NCBI RefSeq assembly: GCF_003985145.1
Contig: NZ_ML133526.1
Location: 62,001-126,000 of the forward strand
Direction: 5' to 3'
From: Rhizobium anhuiense
GTDB lineage: Bacteria; Pseudomonadota; Alphaproteobacteria; Rhizobiales; Rhizobiaceae
Length of the DNA: 64,000 bases
Both the position numbers and the translations under genes were made by a program. Below are positions 52,628-61,286 of the stretch, one piece after another; position 1 is the stretch's first letter, and the number at the start of each line of letters is the position of its first letter. The notes beneath the pieces are model-generated. The model had not been told where the DNA came from. It saw only the letters and a program-made list of their open reading frames with translations, and did not search any database.

Positions 52628-53836
52628 TTAACGCAGCTCGGCAACAGCCCGTTCGATGCGGTCGCATGCTTGGGTGATCGTCTCCATCGACGTCGCAATC
52701 GACAGGCGGAAATGCGGCGATACGCCGTAGGCAGCCCCCTGCAGCGCCGCGACCCCGACGCCGTCGAGCAGATAGAGCACAAAATCGAGATCCGTCTCGA
52801 TCGTCTTGCCTTCAGGAGTCTTCTTGCCGATGACGCCGGCGCAGTTCGGAAACAGATAGAAGGCCCCGTCCGGCACGAGGCAGGAGAGGCCGGGCACGGC
52901 ATTCAGCCGTGCGCACGCATAATCCCGGCGTTCCTTATAGACCTTGACGCTTTCGGCGACGAATGCCTGGTCCGAAGACAGCGCATAGGCGGCGGCCGCC
53001 TGACTGACCGACGACGGGCAGGACGACATCTGCGACTGCAGCTTGTTGATGGCGGCGATCAATGCGGCCGGACCCGCCCCGTAGCCGATACGCCATCCGG
53101 TCATGGCGTAGGACTTGGAGACGCCGTTGGTGAGCAGAACACGCTCCTTCAGTTCCGGGACGGCGGCAACCAGCGTCGTCATCGGCTCGTCCTTGAACCA
53201 GACCTGGTCGTAGATATCGTCTGACAGCACGAAGACATGGGGATGGCGCAGCAGCACCTCGCCGAGGGCTTCGAGTTCGCGCCGGTCATAGGCGGCACCC
53301 GTCGGATTGGACGGCGCGTTGAGGACCAGCCATAGGGTCTTCGGCGTGATCGCCTTTTCCAAAGCTTCGGGCGTCAGCTTGAAGCCGGTTTCCTGCGGGC
53401 ATTCGACGATGACCGGTTTGCCTTCGTTGGCGATGACCATATCGGGATAGGAAACCCAGTAGGGTGCGGGAATGATCACCTCGGCGTCGTTTTCGACGCT
53501 CGCCATCAGCGCGAGAAACAGAATCTGCTTGGCGCCGCCGCCGACGCAAATTTCGTCGTCGGCATAGCTGAGGCCGAGCCGGCGCTTGAAATCGCCAATG
53601 ATTGCCTTGCGCAGCGCCGGCGTGCCGTTGACGGCGGTGTATTTCGTTTCGCCCCTGTCGATGGCGGCGTGCGCTGCGGCCTTGATGTTGTCAGGCGTGT
53701 CGAAGTCCGGCTCGCCGACCGTCAGGTCGACGATGTCGCGACCCGCCGCCTTCAGCTCGCGCGCCCGGGCGGCCGCAGCCGTGCTTGGCGAAACCTTGAT
53801 TCTGGACACACGTGATGCAGGCACAAAGGTGCTCAT
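52628..53836 (-). CDS. Class I aspartate-type aminotransferase
   Basis: 402 residues. PLP fold type I: IVDLTVGEPDFDTPDNIK, KYTAVNGTPALRKAI, LNAPSNPTGAAY, LSDDIYDQVWF, the Schiff-base lysine in TNGVSKSYAMTGWRIGY and a final FRLSIATSMETI. This is the AatA (1-gamma/alpha) subgroup common in rhizobia, using aspartate and sometimes prephenate or aromatic substrates. Located between the LysR gene and the liv transport genes on the same strand, so probably part of the same catabolic unit. Confidence 0.93.
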   Translation of the reverse strand: MSTFVPASRVSRIKVSPSTAAAARARELKAAGRDIVDLTVGEPDFDTPDNIKAAAHAAIDRGETKYTAVNGTPALRKAIIGDFKRRLGLSYADDEICVGGGAKQILFLALMASVENDAEVIIPAPYWVSYPDMVIANEGKPVIVECPQETGFKLTPEALEKAITPKTLWLVLNAPSNPTGAAYDRRELEALGEVLLRHPHVFVLSDDIYDQVWFKDEPMTTLVAAVPELKERVLLTNGVSKSYAMTGWRIGYGAGPAALIAAINKLQSQMSSCPSSVSQAAAAYALSSDQAFVAESVKVYKERRDYACARLNAVPGLSCLVPDGAFYLFPNCAGVIGKKTPEGKTIETDLDFVLYLLDGVGVAALQGAAYGVSPHFRLSIATSMETITQACDRIERAVAELR

Positions 53837-53878
53837 GGGAATTTCCTCGCTTATTTTATAAGAGGCAAGAGATCGCCT

Positions 53879-54622
53879 TCAGTGAACGGCCTCGGTTTCG
53901 CCGCGCATTTTCCCGGTCAGGAAAAGTTCGCCGAGTTCGTCATGGGTGATGTCTTTCGGCAGGCCGTCCCAGATGACTTTGCCAAGTCTCAGGATGACTG
54001 CGCGCTGGGCGACTTCCATGGCCTTCTTGGTGTTCTGCTCGACGAGCAGGATCGTCATGCCGTCGGCGTGAAGGCGAAGAAGCTCGTCGAAGACGATGCC
54101 GATCGCCGCCGGCGACAGCCCGACGGACGGCTCGTCGACCAGCAGCACCTTCGGCCGCTGCAGCACCGCCATCGCCACTTCGAGCAGTTGTTGCTCGCCG
54201 CCGGACATGTTGCCGGCCAGTGTCGCGCGGCGTTTCTTGAGGATCGGAAAGAGGTCGTAGACGTAGTCGCGGTCAGCCTTCACCTTGACGTCGCGGATTG
54301 TATAGGCCGCCATCTGAAGATTTTCGTCGACGGTCATGACGGGGAAGTTGCAGCGTCCCTGCGGCACGAAGGAAATCCCCTCGCCCAGAATGGCCCGCGA
54401 CGTGTTACCGGCAATATTCTTGCCGCGCCAGTCGATGTTTCCCTGCTTGATGGTCGTCATGCCGTAGAGCGTCTTGAGAAGCGTTGATTTGCCCGCCCCG
54501 TTCGGCCCCATGAGCGCCACGAACTGTCCCGCCGGCACGTCGAGATCGACGCCGTTGAGGATGTCCAGATTGCCGTAACCTGCGCGCAGGTCACGGATCG
54601 AAAGGTTCGAATTACCCGCCAA
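53879..54622 (-). CDS. livF: Branched-chain-type amino-acid ABC transporter ATP-binding protein LivF
   Basis: 247 residues from a TTG with GGGAGG seven bases upstream; it overlaps the livG stop by a few bases. Walker A GPNGAGKSTLLKTLYG, Q-loop FVPQGRCNFPVMTV, signature MSGGEQQLLEVAMAV, Walker B VLLVDEPSVGLSP and LLVEQNTKKAMEVA are all typical of LivF. The open frame upstream of this start only reads livG in another frame. Confidence 0.94.
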   Translation of the reverse strand: MAGNSNLSIRDLRAGYGNLDILNGVDLDVPAGQFVALMGPNGAGKSTLLKTLYGMTTIKQGNIDWRGKNIAGNTSRAILGEGISFVPQGRCNFPVMTVDENLQMAAYTIRDVKVKADRDYVYDLFPILKKRRATLAGNMSGGEQQLLEVAMAVLQRPKVLLVDEPSVGLSPAAIGIVFDELLRLHADGMTILLVEQNTKKAMEVAQRAVILRLGKVIWDGLPKDITHDELGELFLTGKMRGETEAVH

Positions 54623-55385
54623 GATAGGCCTCCCTGACGCGCTGATCCTGAATGATGTCGCCCGGCAAGCCTTCGACGAGCTTGGCTCCCTGGTCGAGCA
54701 CGATGACGCGCTGGCAGATGCTGGTGACGACATCGATATTGTGTTCGATCACCAGGAAGCTCACGCCGAGCGACTTGTTGGCATACAGGATGGTATCGAC
54801 GACGCGTTCGATGATCTTCGGATTGATCCCGGCCATCGGCTCGTCCAGCAGGATGAGCTTCGGTTCGGGCATCAGCATGGATGCGAACTGGATGAGCTTC
54901 TGCTGTCCGCCCGACAGATTGCCCGCCGGCTGGTGGCGCACATCCCAAAGACCCGCCATCTTGATCAGCTCGCGGGCTCTCTCCCTGAGACCATCGATGC
55001 GCTGACGCGACATCTTTCCCAAGCCGAAGGTCGATGCAATGGACGGGAAGGTGAACATCTGACCGGCGATGACCAGGTTCTCCTCGACATCGAGCGACTT
55101 GAAAGTGACGGTCTTCTGGAAAGAGCGCAGCATGCGGCCTTCCCTGGCGATGCGGTTCAGGGACCAGCCGGTGATGTCCTGTCCGTCGAGGACAACCGTG
55201 CCGGTGTCCGGCTTCGCAAGGCCTGTGCTGCAATCGAAGAAGGTCGATTTGCCCGAGCCGTTCGGTCCGATCAGGCCCGCGATCTCACCCCGATCGATGT
55301 GAATGCTGACATCGTTGACGGCCTTCACCGCGCCGTAGGACTTGCTGAGGTTCTTGATCGCGAGAAGCGGAAGATGACCGGTCAT
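54612..55385 (-). CDS. livG: Branched-chain-type amino-acid ABC transporter ATP-binding protein LivG
   Basis: 257 residues. Walker A GPNGSGKSTFFDCSTG, Q-loop SFQKTVTFKSLDVEENL, signature NLSGGQQKLIQFASM, Walker B LILLDEPMAGINP and LVIEHNIDVVTSIC identify LivG. Overlaps livM by four bases. Substrate need not be leucine-type; HAAT transporters of this architecture also carry amides and other nitrogen compounds. Confidence 0.94.
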   Translation of the reverse strand: MTGHLPLLAIKNLSKSYGAVKAVNDVSIHIDRGEIAGLIGPNGSGKSTFFDCSTGLAKPDTGTVVLDGQDITGWSLNRIAREGRMLRSFQKTVTFKSLDVEENLVIAGQMFTFPSIASTFGLGKMSRQRIDGLRERARELIKMAGLWDVRHQPAGNLSGGQQKLIQFASMLMPEPKLILLDEPMAGINPKIIERVVDTILYANKSLGVSFLVIEHNIDVVTSICQRVIVLDQGAKLVEGLPGDIIQDQRVREAYLGG

Positions 55386-56368
55386 TTCGCACCTCCGATC
55401 GCATTCCAGAAGCGATTGATCAGCGGCGCAAACCCGTTCTTGAACCAGAAGACCAGGACGAGAAGGCAGAAGCCGTAGGCGATCATGCGCAATTCGGGGG
55501 TGATGCGCAGCGCCTCGGTCAGCCCGACGAAAAGCAGGCTTCCGAAGACGGTGCCGGAAATCATGCCCGCCCCGCCGCCCAGCACGATGATCAGCATCGT
55601 CGTCGAATAATACATTTGGAAGGTCAGCGGACTGACGACCGTCAGGTAATAAGCGTAAAGGCAGCCGCCGATGCCGGCAAACACCGCGCTGATCATGAAG
55701 ACGATCAGCTTGTAGTGCCAGGTGGGAACGCCGAGAGATTCGGCAAGCGTTTCGTTCTCACGGATCGCTACCATGTTGCGGCCGGCGGGCGAGCGGACGA
55801 TCGCCCAGGCGGCGAAGGTGGCGAGGACCCCGATGATCAAGGCGAGATAGTAGAAGTTCGTCGTGCCGGACACCGTGAACGACAGCGGGCCTAGTTCGAA
55901 ATAGGGTTTGGGAATGCCCGAAAGCCCCATATCACCGCGGGTCAGCGAGATCCAGTTCTTGGCGATCGCCTGACCGATGATCACGAAACCGAGCGTACAC
56001 ATCACGAAGGACGTCGAGCGCAGACGCAGGGCGGGAATGCCGAGCGGAAGAGCAAGGGCTCCGGAGACGGCGCCCGCAGCGATGAGATTGACGTAGAACG
56101 GCGTGCCGTAGGTGACGGCGAGAAGACCTGCCGTATAGGCGCCGATGCCGAAAAACGCGGCCTGGGCCAGTGACAGCAGACCGGTGTAGCCGACAAGCAG
56201 ATTGAGCCCATGTGCCGGCAGCATGAAAATCAGGGCGATGATCAGGGAATGGGTGATGTAACGGCTGCCGATGAACGGCGCGGCGAGCGCGACGACGATC
56301 AGGACTGCGGCAAGCGGTATGCGAAGATCGCGCCTGCGTACCTGTTGAGCGGTTTCCGTCAGAGACAT
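55382..56368 (-). CDS. livM: Branched-chain-type amino-acid ABC transporter permease LivM
   Basis: 328 residues with about ten membrane helices. HGLNLLVGYTGLLSLAQAAF and GAYTAGLLA are the LivM signature; NETLAESLGVPTWHYKLIVF is the ATPase-contact loop and LIIVLGGGAGMISGTVFGSL the conserved C-terminal motif. The ATG has GAGGAC five bases upstream; a longer in-frame extension is arginine-rich and not conserved-looking. Confidence 0.94.
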   Translation of the reverse strand: MSLTETAQQVRRRDLRIPLAAVLIVVALAAPFIGSRYITHSLIIALIFMLPAHGLNLLVGYTGLLSLAQAAFFGIGAYTAGLLAVTYGTPFYVNLIAAGAVSGALALPLGIPALRLRSTSFVMCTLGFVIIGQAIAKNWISLTRGDMGLSGIPKPYFELGPLSFTVSGTTNFYYLALIIGVLATFAAWAIVRSPAGRNMVAIRENETLAESLGVPTWHYKLIVFMISAVFAGIGGCLYAYYLTVVSPLTFQMYYSTTMLIIVLGGGAGMISGTVFGSLLFVGLTEALRITPELRMIAYGFCLLVLVFWFKNGFAPLINRFWNAIGGAK

Positions 56369-56411
56369 GTCGTGTCCTCGGTCGTTCGAGAAGGGTCGGC
56401 GGGCGCTGCTG

Positions 56412-57284
56412 CTAGAAGCGCGCCTGCGTCGAAAAGAGACCATGCGGCCGCCACATCAGTATCAGGATCAGCGTGGCGAAGCCGACGGTGTCGCGGAATT
56501 GCAGGCCGACATAGGTGGCGACCAGGCTCTCGGCCACGCCAAGGATCATCGCCGCGACGAAAGTGCCGCGCACATTGCCCAAACCGCCCATGATGATGAT
56601 CGGCAGCGTCTTGAAGGTGATCAGCTCGCCCATGCCGCCATAGACGCTGACATTGACCGGCGCCGTCAGAACCCCGGAGAGTGCGGCCAGCGCCGCCCCC
56701 AGCATGAAGGTTCGAAGCACCACCTGCGGCACATCGATGCCGACGACGCTGCAGCACTCGACGTTCTGGGAAACGGCGCGCATTGCCATTCCCAAGCGGG
56801 TGTAGCTGACCATCAGTTCGAGGCCGATGAACACCAGCAAGCAGACGACGAGAATGAGAATGCGCTGTTGGGCCAGGCTGAAGCCGAGGATGGAAACCGG
56901 CTCGATATAGCCTCCGGCGAAGAACTTGTAGCCTCCGCCGAAGACGAGAATGATGGTGTTCTGCAGGATCAGCGCGATGCCGAGGGTGGCAAGCACGCCC
57001 GATTCCGCGGGCGCGCCGACCATCCGGCGCATGACGAGTTGCCCGACCACATAGGCAACGGCAATCGTTGCAAGAACCCCCACGACAATCGACGCTTCGT
57101 AGGACAGTCCGAGATAGTCGATCGCAAACCAGGCCCCGAACGTGCCGAGCATGTAGTATTCGCCGTGAGCAAAGTTGATGGCTCTCAGCACGCCGAAAAT
57201 CATGGTCATGCCGACGGCGACGATTGCGTAAACAGAACCAGTGACGATTCCATTCACAGTTTGCTCAACTATGGTCGAGAGCAT
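56412..57284 (-). CDS. livH: Branched-chain-type amino-acid ABC transporter permease LivH
   Basis: 290 residues, about eight helices. VNGIVTGSVYAIVAVGMTMI and GVLRAINFAHGEYYMLGTF are the LivH hallmark; the coupling loop is AMRAVSQNVECCSVVGID, followed by GVLTAPVNVS and IMGGLGNVRGTFVAA. Partner of LivM in the same operon. Confidence 0.94.
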   Translation of the reverse strand: MLSTIVEQTVNGIVTGSVYAIVAVGMTMIFGVLRAINFAHGEYYMLGTFGAWFAIDYLGLSYEASIVVGVLATIAVAYVVGQLVMRRMVGAPAESGVLATLGIALILQNTIILVFGGGYKFFAGGYIEPVSILGFSLAQQRILILVVCLLVFIGLELMVSYTRLGMAMRAVSQNVECCSVVGIDVPQVVLRTFMLGAALAALSGVLTAPVNVSVYGGMGELITFKTLPIIIMGGLGNVRGTFVAAMILGVAESLVATYVGLQFRDTVGFATLILILMWRPHGLFSTQARF

Positions 57285-57305
57285 GGGCGTATTCCTCCCG
57301 GCAGA

Positions 57306-58499
57306 TTACTTGGCAGGATATTGAATGTCCGCCGTATAGGCACCCTTGATGCTCGGCTTGCCGTTCTCGATCTGCAGCAGGATCATCGGCAGGCGGGCCT
57401 GGTTGTGGTCGTCGAACGTGACCTCGCCAACCGGGCTCTTGTACTTGATTTTGGAGAGTGCGTCGCGAACCTTCACCTTGTCGGCGCTGCCGGCCTGCTT
57501 GATCGCCGCTGCGAGGAGATTGACGGTGTCCCAGTGAACATAGGCGTGGTTGTTCGGGGCTTCGTCATAGGTGGCCGTGAACTTGTCGACGAAAGCCTTG
57601 CTTTCGGGCGAGTCGAACTGCGGCAGCCATGCGGCGGCTTCAACGGCGCCTTCGAGCGCCGACGGGGCTGATTTGACGGTCTTTTCCGTGTTGAACTCGC
57701 CATTGCCGATCAGCGTCACCTTGCCGGCTATTCCGAGTTCGATCATCTGGCGGGCGATGATGGGTGTCGTATCGGCGAGGCCGTACATGATGATGGCCTG
57801 GGCGCCATTGTCGCGTATCTTGGCGAGAACGCTGCGGAAGTCGACTTCGCCTTCCTTGTAATAGTCCTCGCTGAGAATCTCGCCCTTGAAGTCAGGCAGG
57901 TATTTCTTCGTGAATGTAATCGCCGAGCGGCCATAATCGCTGTCGACGGAGAGCACGGCAAACTTGGTAAAGCCGCGCTGCTCTGCTGCATATTTGGCGA
58001 CGATCAGCGCCCGGTTCTCATCTGTCGGATAGTTGCGATAGGTCCATTTGAACCCGCCGACACCGGCCTGGTAGGTGATTTTCGGATTGGACGACGCCGC
58101 ATTCAGCAGAAGCACTTCAGCGTCTTCAGCGACGGGCTGGATGGCGAGCGTCACCGAACTGGAAACGTCGCCGATGATGAAGTCGACGCCATCCTGGTCG
58201 ATCAGGCGGCGGGCGGCCGAAACACCTTCGACGGGCGTACCCTGGCTGTCGGCATTGAGGAGTTCGATTTTCATCCCATTGACGCCGCCGGCATCATTGA
58301 TGTCTTTGACGGCGAGTTCGGCGCCGTGCATCGAAAATGCGCCGTAGCGCGCATTCGGGCCGCTCATCGGCGCAACGAGTCCGAGTTTGATCGTCCCGTC
58401 CGCGGCCAGCGCGCCGGCCGGCAGGCCGGAAACGGCAACCGCCAGCGAAAGGACTGCGGTAGAAAGGAAAAATGCTCTGCGGCTTACGGTAAGTTTCAT
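57306..58499 (-). CDS. livK: Branched-chain-type amino-acid-binding protein LivK
   Basis: 397 residues with a signal peptide containing an Arg-Arg pair (SRRAFFLSTAVLSLAVAV, cleavage near ALAADG). The mature protein shows the periplasmic-binding type I fold of Leu/Ile/Val or amide binders: LGLVAPMSGPNARYG, GAELAVKDINDAGGVNG, DFIIGDVSSSVTLAI, FAVLSVDSDYGRS and a final VGEVTFDDHNQARLP. First gene of livKHMGF; the promoter region carries an ATA-N9-TAT element shared with hyuA, suggesting that it imports the HyuAB substrate. Confidence 0.92.
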   Translation of the reverse strand: MKLTVSRRAFFLSTAVLSLAVAVSGLPAGALAADGTIKLGLVAPMSGPNARYGAFSMHGAELAVKDINDAGGVNGMKIELLNADSQGTPVEGVSAARRLIDQDGVDFIIGDVSSSVTLAIQPVAEDAEVLLLNAASSNPKITYQAGVGGFKWTYRNYPTDENRALIVAKYAAEQRGFTKFAVLSVDSDYGRSAITFTKKYLPDFKGEILSEDYYKEGEVDFRSVLAKIRDNGAQAIIMYGLADTTPIIARQMIELGIAGKVTLIGNGEFNTEKTVKSAPSALEGAVEAAAWLPQFDSPESKAFVDKFTATYDEAPNNHAYVHWDTVNLLAAAIKQAGSADKVKVRDALSKIKYKSPVGEVTFDDHNQARLPMILLQIENGKPSIKGAYTADIQYPAK

Positions 58500-58624
58500 G
58501 TTCCCACTCCATGTTCTCGGGTGCAAACGCTTGGGCTTATGGCCCAGCGTACTCCTGACCGCTTTCCGCGGTTCTTATGGCGTCAGCCCAGCGCCGACAC
58601 CGTCACAGTAGGTTCAGGAAAGCG

Positions 58625-58675
58625 TCGCTGGCCAACACAACTCCATTCTGCCGCTATAGCGTTTATTTATAGCGA
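58625..58675 (-). promoter_or_regulatory. NAC-type element upstream of livK
   Basis: Contains ATAGCGTTTATTTAT (ATA-N9-TAT) at 58655-58669 within the imperfect dyad CTATAGCGTTTATTTATAG, about 155 bases before livK. The 51-base block matches 51505-51555 before hyuA at a constant offset of 7120 bases with few mismatches; the stretch AACACAACT and TCTGCCGCTATAG are identical in both. Same orientation relative to the downstream gene in both cases. Confidence 0.78.
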
Positions 58676-58844
58676 ACCGATCTATTCGGCATTGCGGGTG
58701 TTGTTCGCCTTCCTCGCCGGACAGGCCATCGGCCATATCGATGCCGTCGCCCCTCGCCGCGGCGCGGGCTCTCTTTGCCGAGGCGAAATTTCGAGATCGA
58801 TGGCGGCATTCGCTGACGGATGTAGCGGCGCGTCATAAAACGGA

Positions 58845-58871
58845 GCGAGGCCGCCAGATGGTCGGCCTCGC
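58845..58871 (-). terminator. Rho-independent terminator after the FAD oxidoreductase gene
   Basis: GCGAGGCCG pairs perfectly with CGGCCTCGC (9 bp) around a 9-base loop. On the minus strand the stem is followed by CTCCGTTTTATG, a short T-run. It lies 46 bases past the FAD-oxidoreductase stop and separates that operon from livK. Confidence 0.7.
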
Positions 58872-58916
58872 CGTGTCGTCAACTGTGCCGCTGGCGCAGA
58901 TTGGAGATCGCTTGCA

Positions 58917-60263
58917 TCACTCGGGTCCGGCACTCCACTCGCGATAGGCGAGATGCATTTTGGCTCCGATCGTCGTGAAAGGCTGCGGCGGCAATGCCGT
59001 CGGAACAGCCAGGCGCGCATAGATACGGCCGAGTTCGGAACTGTGACCGAGCGCCAGTTCCGCAGCTGCGATCCCTGAGGCCGTCGCGTTCGACGCTCCA
59101 AGGCCATTGCAGCCGCATGCAGCGAACACGCCGCGCTCGATCTCACCGAATGCCGGAACATGATTGCGGGTGAGCGCCATCGCGCCGGCCCAGCGATACT
59201 GCATCCCGACGCCGCTGAGCATGGGAAAACGTTTGGAGAATTTGCCGTCGTGCAGGCGGCCGGCCCGCCGGATCGCGGCGTCGCTGATTTCGATGCCTGG
59301 ATTGTAGCTGTAACGGGAGCGCACCAGGATTCGATCGCCGCCGGCCGTGCCGATGCGGCGAACGGTTGTTCCCATCGGCAGGGCCGGAGTGGCGGCCCAC
59401 TTCCGCTCTCCATCGAGGCGCGAGGGGTCGAACTCCTCGGTGAGGGAGGCGTAGGTGAAGACATGGAGCAGGCGCCCGCGGAAGAAGCCGAAGCTTTCGG
59501 CATGTCCATTGTTCGCCATGATGATCTTTGCCGCCTGCACCGACCCCTGCGGCGTCTTGACGAGCCATCCCGTGCCGAGGCGCTCGAACGAGAGTGCCGG
59601 CGTCCGCTCGTAAAGGGCGACCGGCTCCTTCAGGCAGTCGGCGACCGCGCGTATGTAGGCGGCGGGCTGCACGATGATCGTACCCGGCATGAACAGACCG
59701 GAGGTATAGACCGGCGACCCCGTCACCGCCGCGATCTCCCTGCCGTTCAGGAGCCGGTGGGCTTCGCCCATTTTCGTGAGCTGTTGCGCATAGTCCTCGA
59801 GATGTCTGTCGCCTTCCGCGCTGATGGCGACGCTGTATCGGCCACAGGGATCGAACACTTCTTTGCCCCAGCCGTTTTCCGCGGCCATCTCGCTCGCCAG
59901 AGCGATGGCCGAGCGCTGTATGAGGACAGACTGCCTGAACCTCGCCTCCGACTCTCCGCTGAAATCGTCTGACGCGACTTCGTGCGGCAGGTCGATGATG
60001 AAACCGGAATTCGCGCCCGCCGGCCCCTCGCCGACGACACCCGCTTCCAGGATGGCGACCCGCACGCTCGGATCCAGCCGGGAGATGCGCCGGGCCGCGG
60101 AAAGACCGGCGAAACCACCGCCGATAATCGCAAGGTCGGCAACGACCAGTCCGTTCAACACAGGCCGCGGCGTGCGCGGCGCAAGCGTGGCCACCCAGCC
60201 CGAAACGCCTGCGCGTTTCGGAAGCCTGGATGCGACGAAGACGTTCTTTCCGGCCTGGGTCAC
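58917..60263 (-). CDS. FAD-dependent oxidoreductase (DAO family, gamma-glutamylputrescine oxidase-like)
   Basis: 448 residues from a GTG that lies one base after the stop of the upstream gene. FAD motif ADLAIIGGGFAGLSAARRIS, then EAGVVGEGPAGANSGFIIDL, as in PuuB/YgaF-type oxidases; the C-terminal site is GVFAACGCNGLGASNATASG, with a Cys-Gly-Cys at the usual FAD-contact position. It should oxidise a secondary or primary amine or D-amino acid. Coupled to a DHDPS-family lyase, the same pairing as in the 15.5-17.7 kb operon. Confidence 0.88.
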   Translation of the reverse strand: MTQAGKNVFVASRLPKRAGVSGWVATLAPRTPRPVLNGLVVADLAIIGGGFAGLSAARRISRLDPSVRVAILEAGVVGEGPAGANSGFIIDLPHEVASDDFSGESEARFRQSVLIQRSAIALASEMAAENGWGKEVFDPCGRYSVAISAEGDRHLEDYAQQLTKMGEAHRLLNGREIAAVTGSPVYTSGLFMPGTIIVQPAAYIRAVADCLKEPVALYERTPALSFERLGTGWLVKTPQGSVQAAKIIMANNGHAESFGFFRGRLLHVFTYASLTEEFDPSRLDGERKWAATPALPMGTTVRRIGTAGGDRILVRSRYSYNPGIEISDAAIRRAGRLHDGKFSKRFPMLSGVGMQYRWAGAMALTRNHVPAFGEIERGVFAACGCNGLGASNATASGIAAAELALGHSSELGRIYARLAVPTALPPQPFTTIGAKMHLAYREWSAGPE

Positions 60264-60264
60264 G

Positions 60265-61152
60265 TCAGATCGCTTCCCGCTCCATGAGCGTCTCGAGGGA
60301 GCGGCGGATGGCCGGAAGCTTTTCCGGGGCAAGCGCGCGCAGCGGCTTGCGCGGCGCGCCGGCGCCATAGCCCACCAGATCCGCCGCCGCATAGACGGAT
60401 TGCACGTAATCGCCTTCCCAGATCAGCCCCATCGACGGCTCCAGGATTTTCCAGAGCGCGCGAACCTCCTCCCACTTGTGCCCGGCGGCAGCCTCGACGA
60501 GGGCGACGCAGGTTTTCGGAGCGAAGTTCGCCCCACCCCAGATCAGGCCATCGCATCCGGCATAGAGTGCATAGGGAACGAGCGGGTCGGCGCCGTTCAT
60601 GACGAAGTGGCCGGTGCGGATAAGCGCGGCCTGCTTGGCAAGATCTCCGCCGCTGTCCTTGACGGCACAGAAGCCGGGGATTTCGCTCAGCTTGTCCAGA
60701 AGTTCGGGCGTGACGGCGACGCCGACCGCCTGGGGAACGTTATAGCCGATCACCGGAAGACCGGCCTTCGCGACCTCGCTGTAAAAATCGAGGATGCCCT
60801 GGTCGTCGGTCGGCCCTTCGAAGAAGGGCGGAAGCACCATGACGCCCTCGGCGCCGGCGTCTCGCGCCCGGACAGTGCGCTCGACGACGTCTTCCACCAG
60901 AAGTGCGGAGGTCTGTGCGATCACCTTCGCCCGTCCGTTGACGATCCGGGCTCCGCGCCGGATCAGTTCCTCGGATTCCTCCTTGGAAAGGTAGACATGC
61001 ATGCCGGTGCCGGAACTGAACAGAAAACTTCTGACGCCTGCGGCTAGGTAACGCTCGACATTGTCTTCGAGCCTTGCGTAGTCGATGCGTCCGGCATCGT
61101 CGAACGGCGTGGCGATAGCAAGATTCAGGCCTGGAAACTGGAAGTCAGACAT
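60265..61152 (-). CDS. Dihydrodipicolinate synthase-family protein
   Basis: 295 residues. DapA/NanA barrel: FSSGTGMHVYLSKEES, PPFFEGPTDDQGIL, the catalytic tyrosine in VIGYNVPQAVG and the Schiff-base lysine in FCAVKDSGGDLAKQ. The start was set at MSDFQFPGLN, which matches family length; the frame is open upstream through an aldehyde-dehydrogenase remnant and the 3' end of gntR. Coupled to the FAD oxidase. Together they resemble the lyase and oxidase steps of an imino-acid pathway, but the substrate is undetermined. Confidence 0.88.
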   Translation of the reverse strand: MSDFQFPGLNLAIATPFDDAGRIDYARLEDNVERYLAAGVRSFLFSSGTGMHVYLSKEESEELIRRGARIVNGRAKVIAQTSALLVEDVVERTVRARDAGAEGVMVLPPFFEGPTDDQGILDFYSEVAKAGLPVIGYNVPQAVGVAVTPELLDKLSEIPGFCAVKDSGGDLAKQAALIRTGHFVMNGADPLVPYALYAGCDGLIWGGANFAPKTCVALVEAAAGHKWEEVRALWKILEPSMGLIWEGDYVQSVYAAADLVGYGAGAPRKPLRALAPEKLPAIRRSLETLMEREAI

Positions 61153-61169
61153 TCGTTTGGTGTCCCGCG

Positions 61170-61262
61170 TTAGGCTGCCGAAAGGTTGAGCCAGATGGTT
61201 TTGATCTGGGTGTATTCCTGCTTGCTCAGACGTTCGCCCGTTGTCCCGCCAGCAGTGGTTCG
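61170..61262 (-). pseudogene. Aldehyde dehydrogenase C-terminal remnant
   Basis: In the gap between gntR and the DHDPS-family gene, one minus-strand frame reads GERLSKQEYTQIKTIWLNLS followed by Ala-Ala and a stop. The KQEYTQIKTIWLNL segment is the characteristic extreme C terminus of NAD-dependent aldehyde dehydrogenases. Only about 30 codons remain and no start or catalytic part is present, so this is the tail of a deleted ALDH gene. An intact ALDH is present in the parallel operon at 14 kb. Confidence 0.75.
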
Positions 61263-61286
61263 ATGTGTTCTTCGAAACGCCAGGCC

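Noticed and set aside
58682..59509. 275-codon minus-strand frame
   Set aside because: It overlaps the 3' part of the FAD oxidoreductase in another frame and crosses its terminator; the translation is low-complexity.
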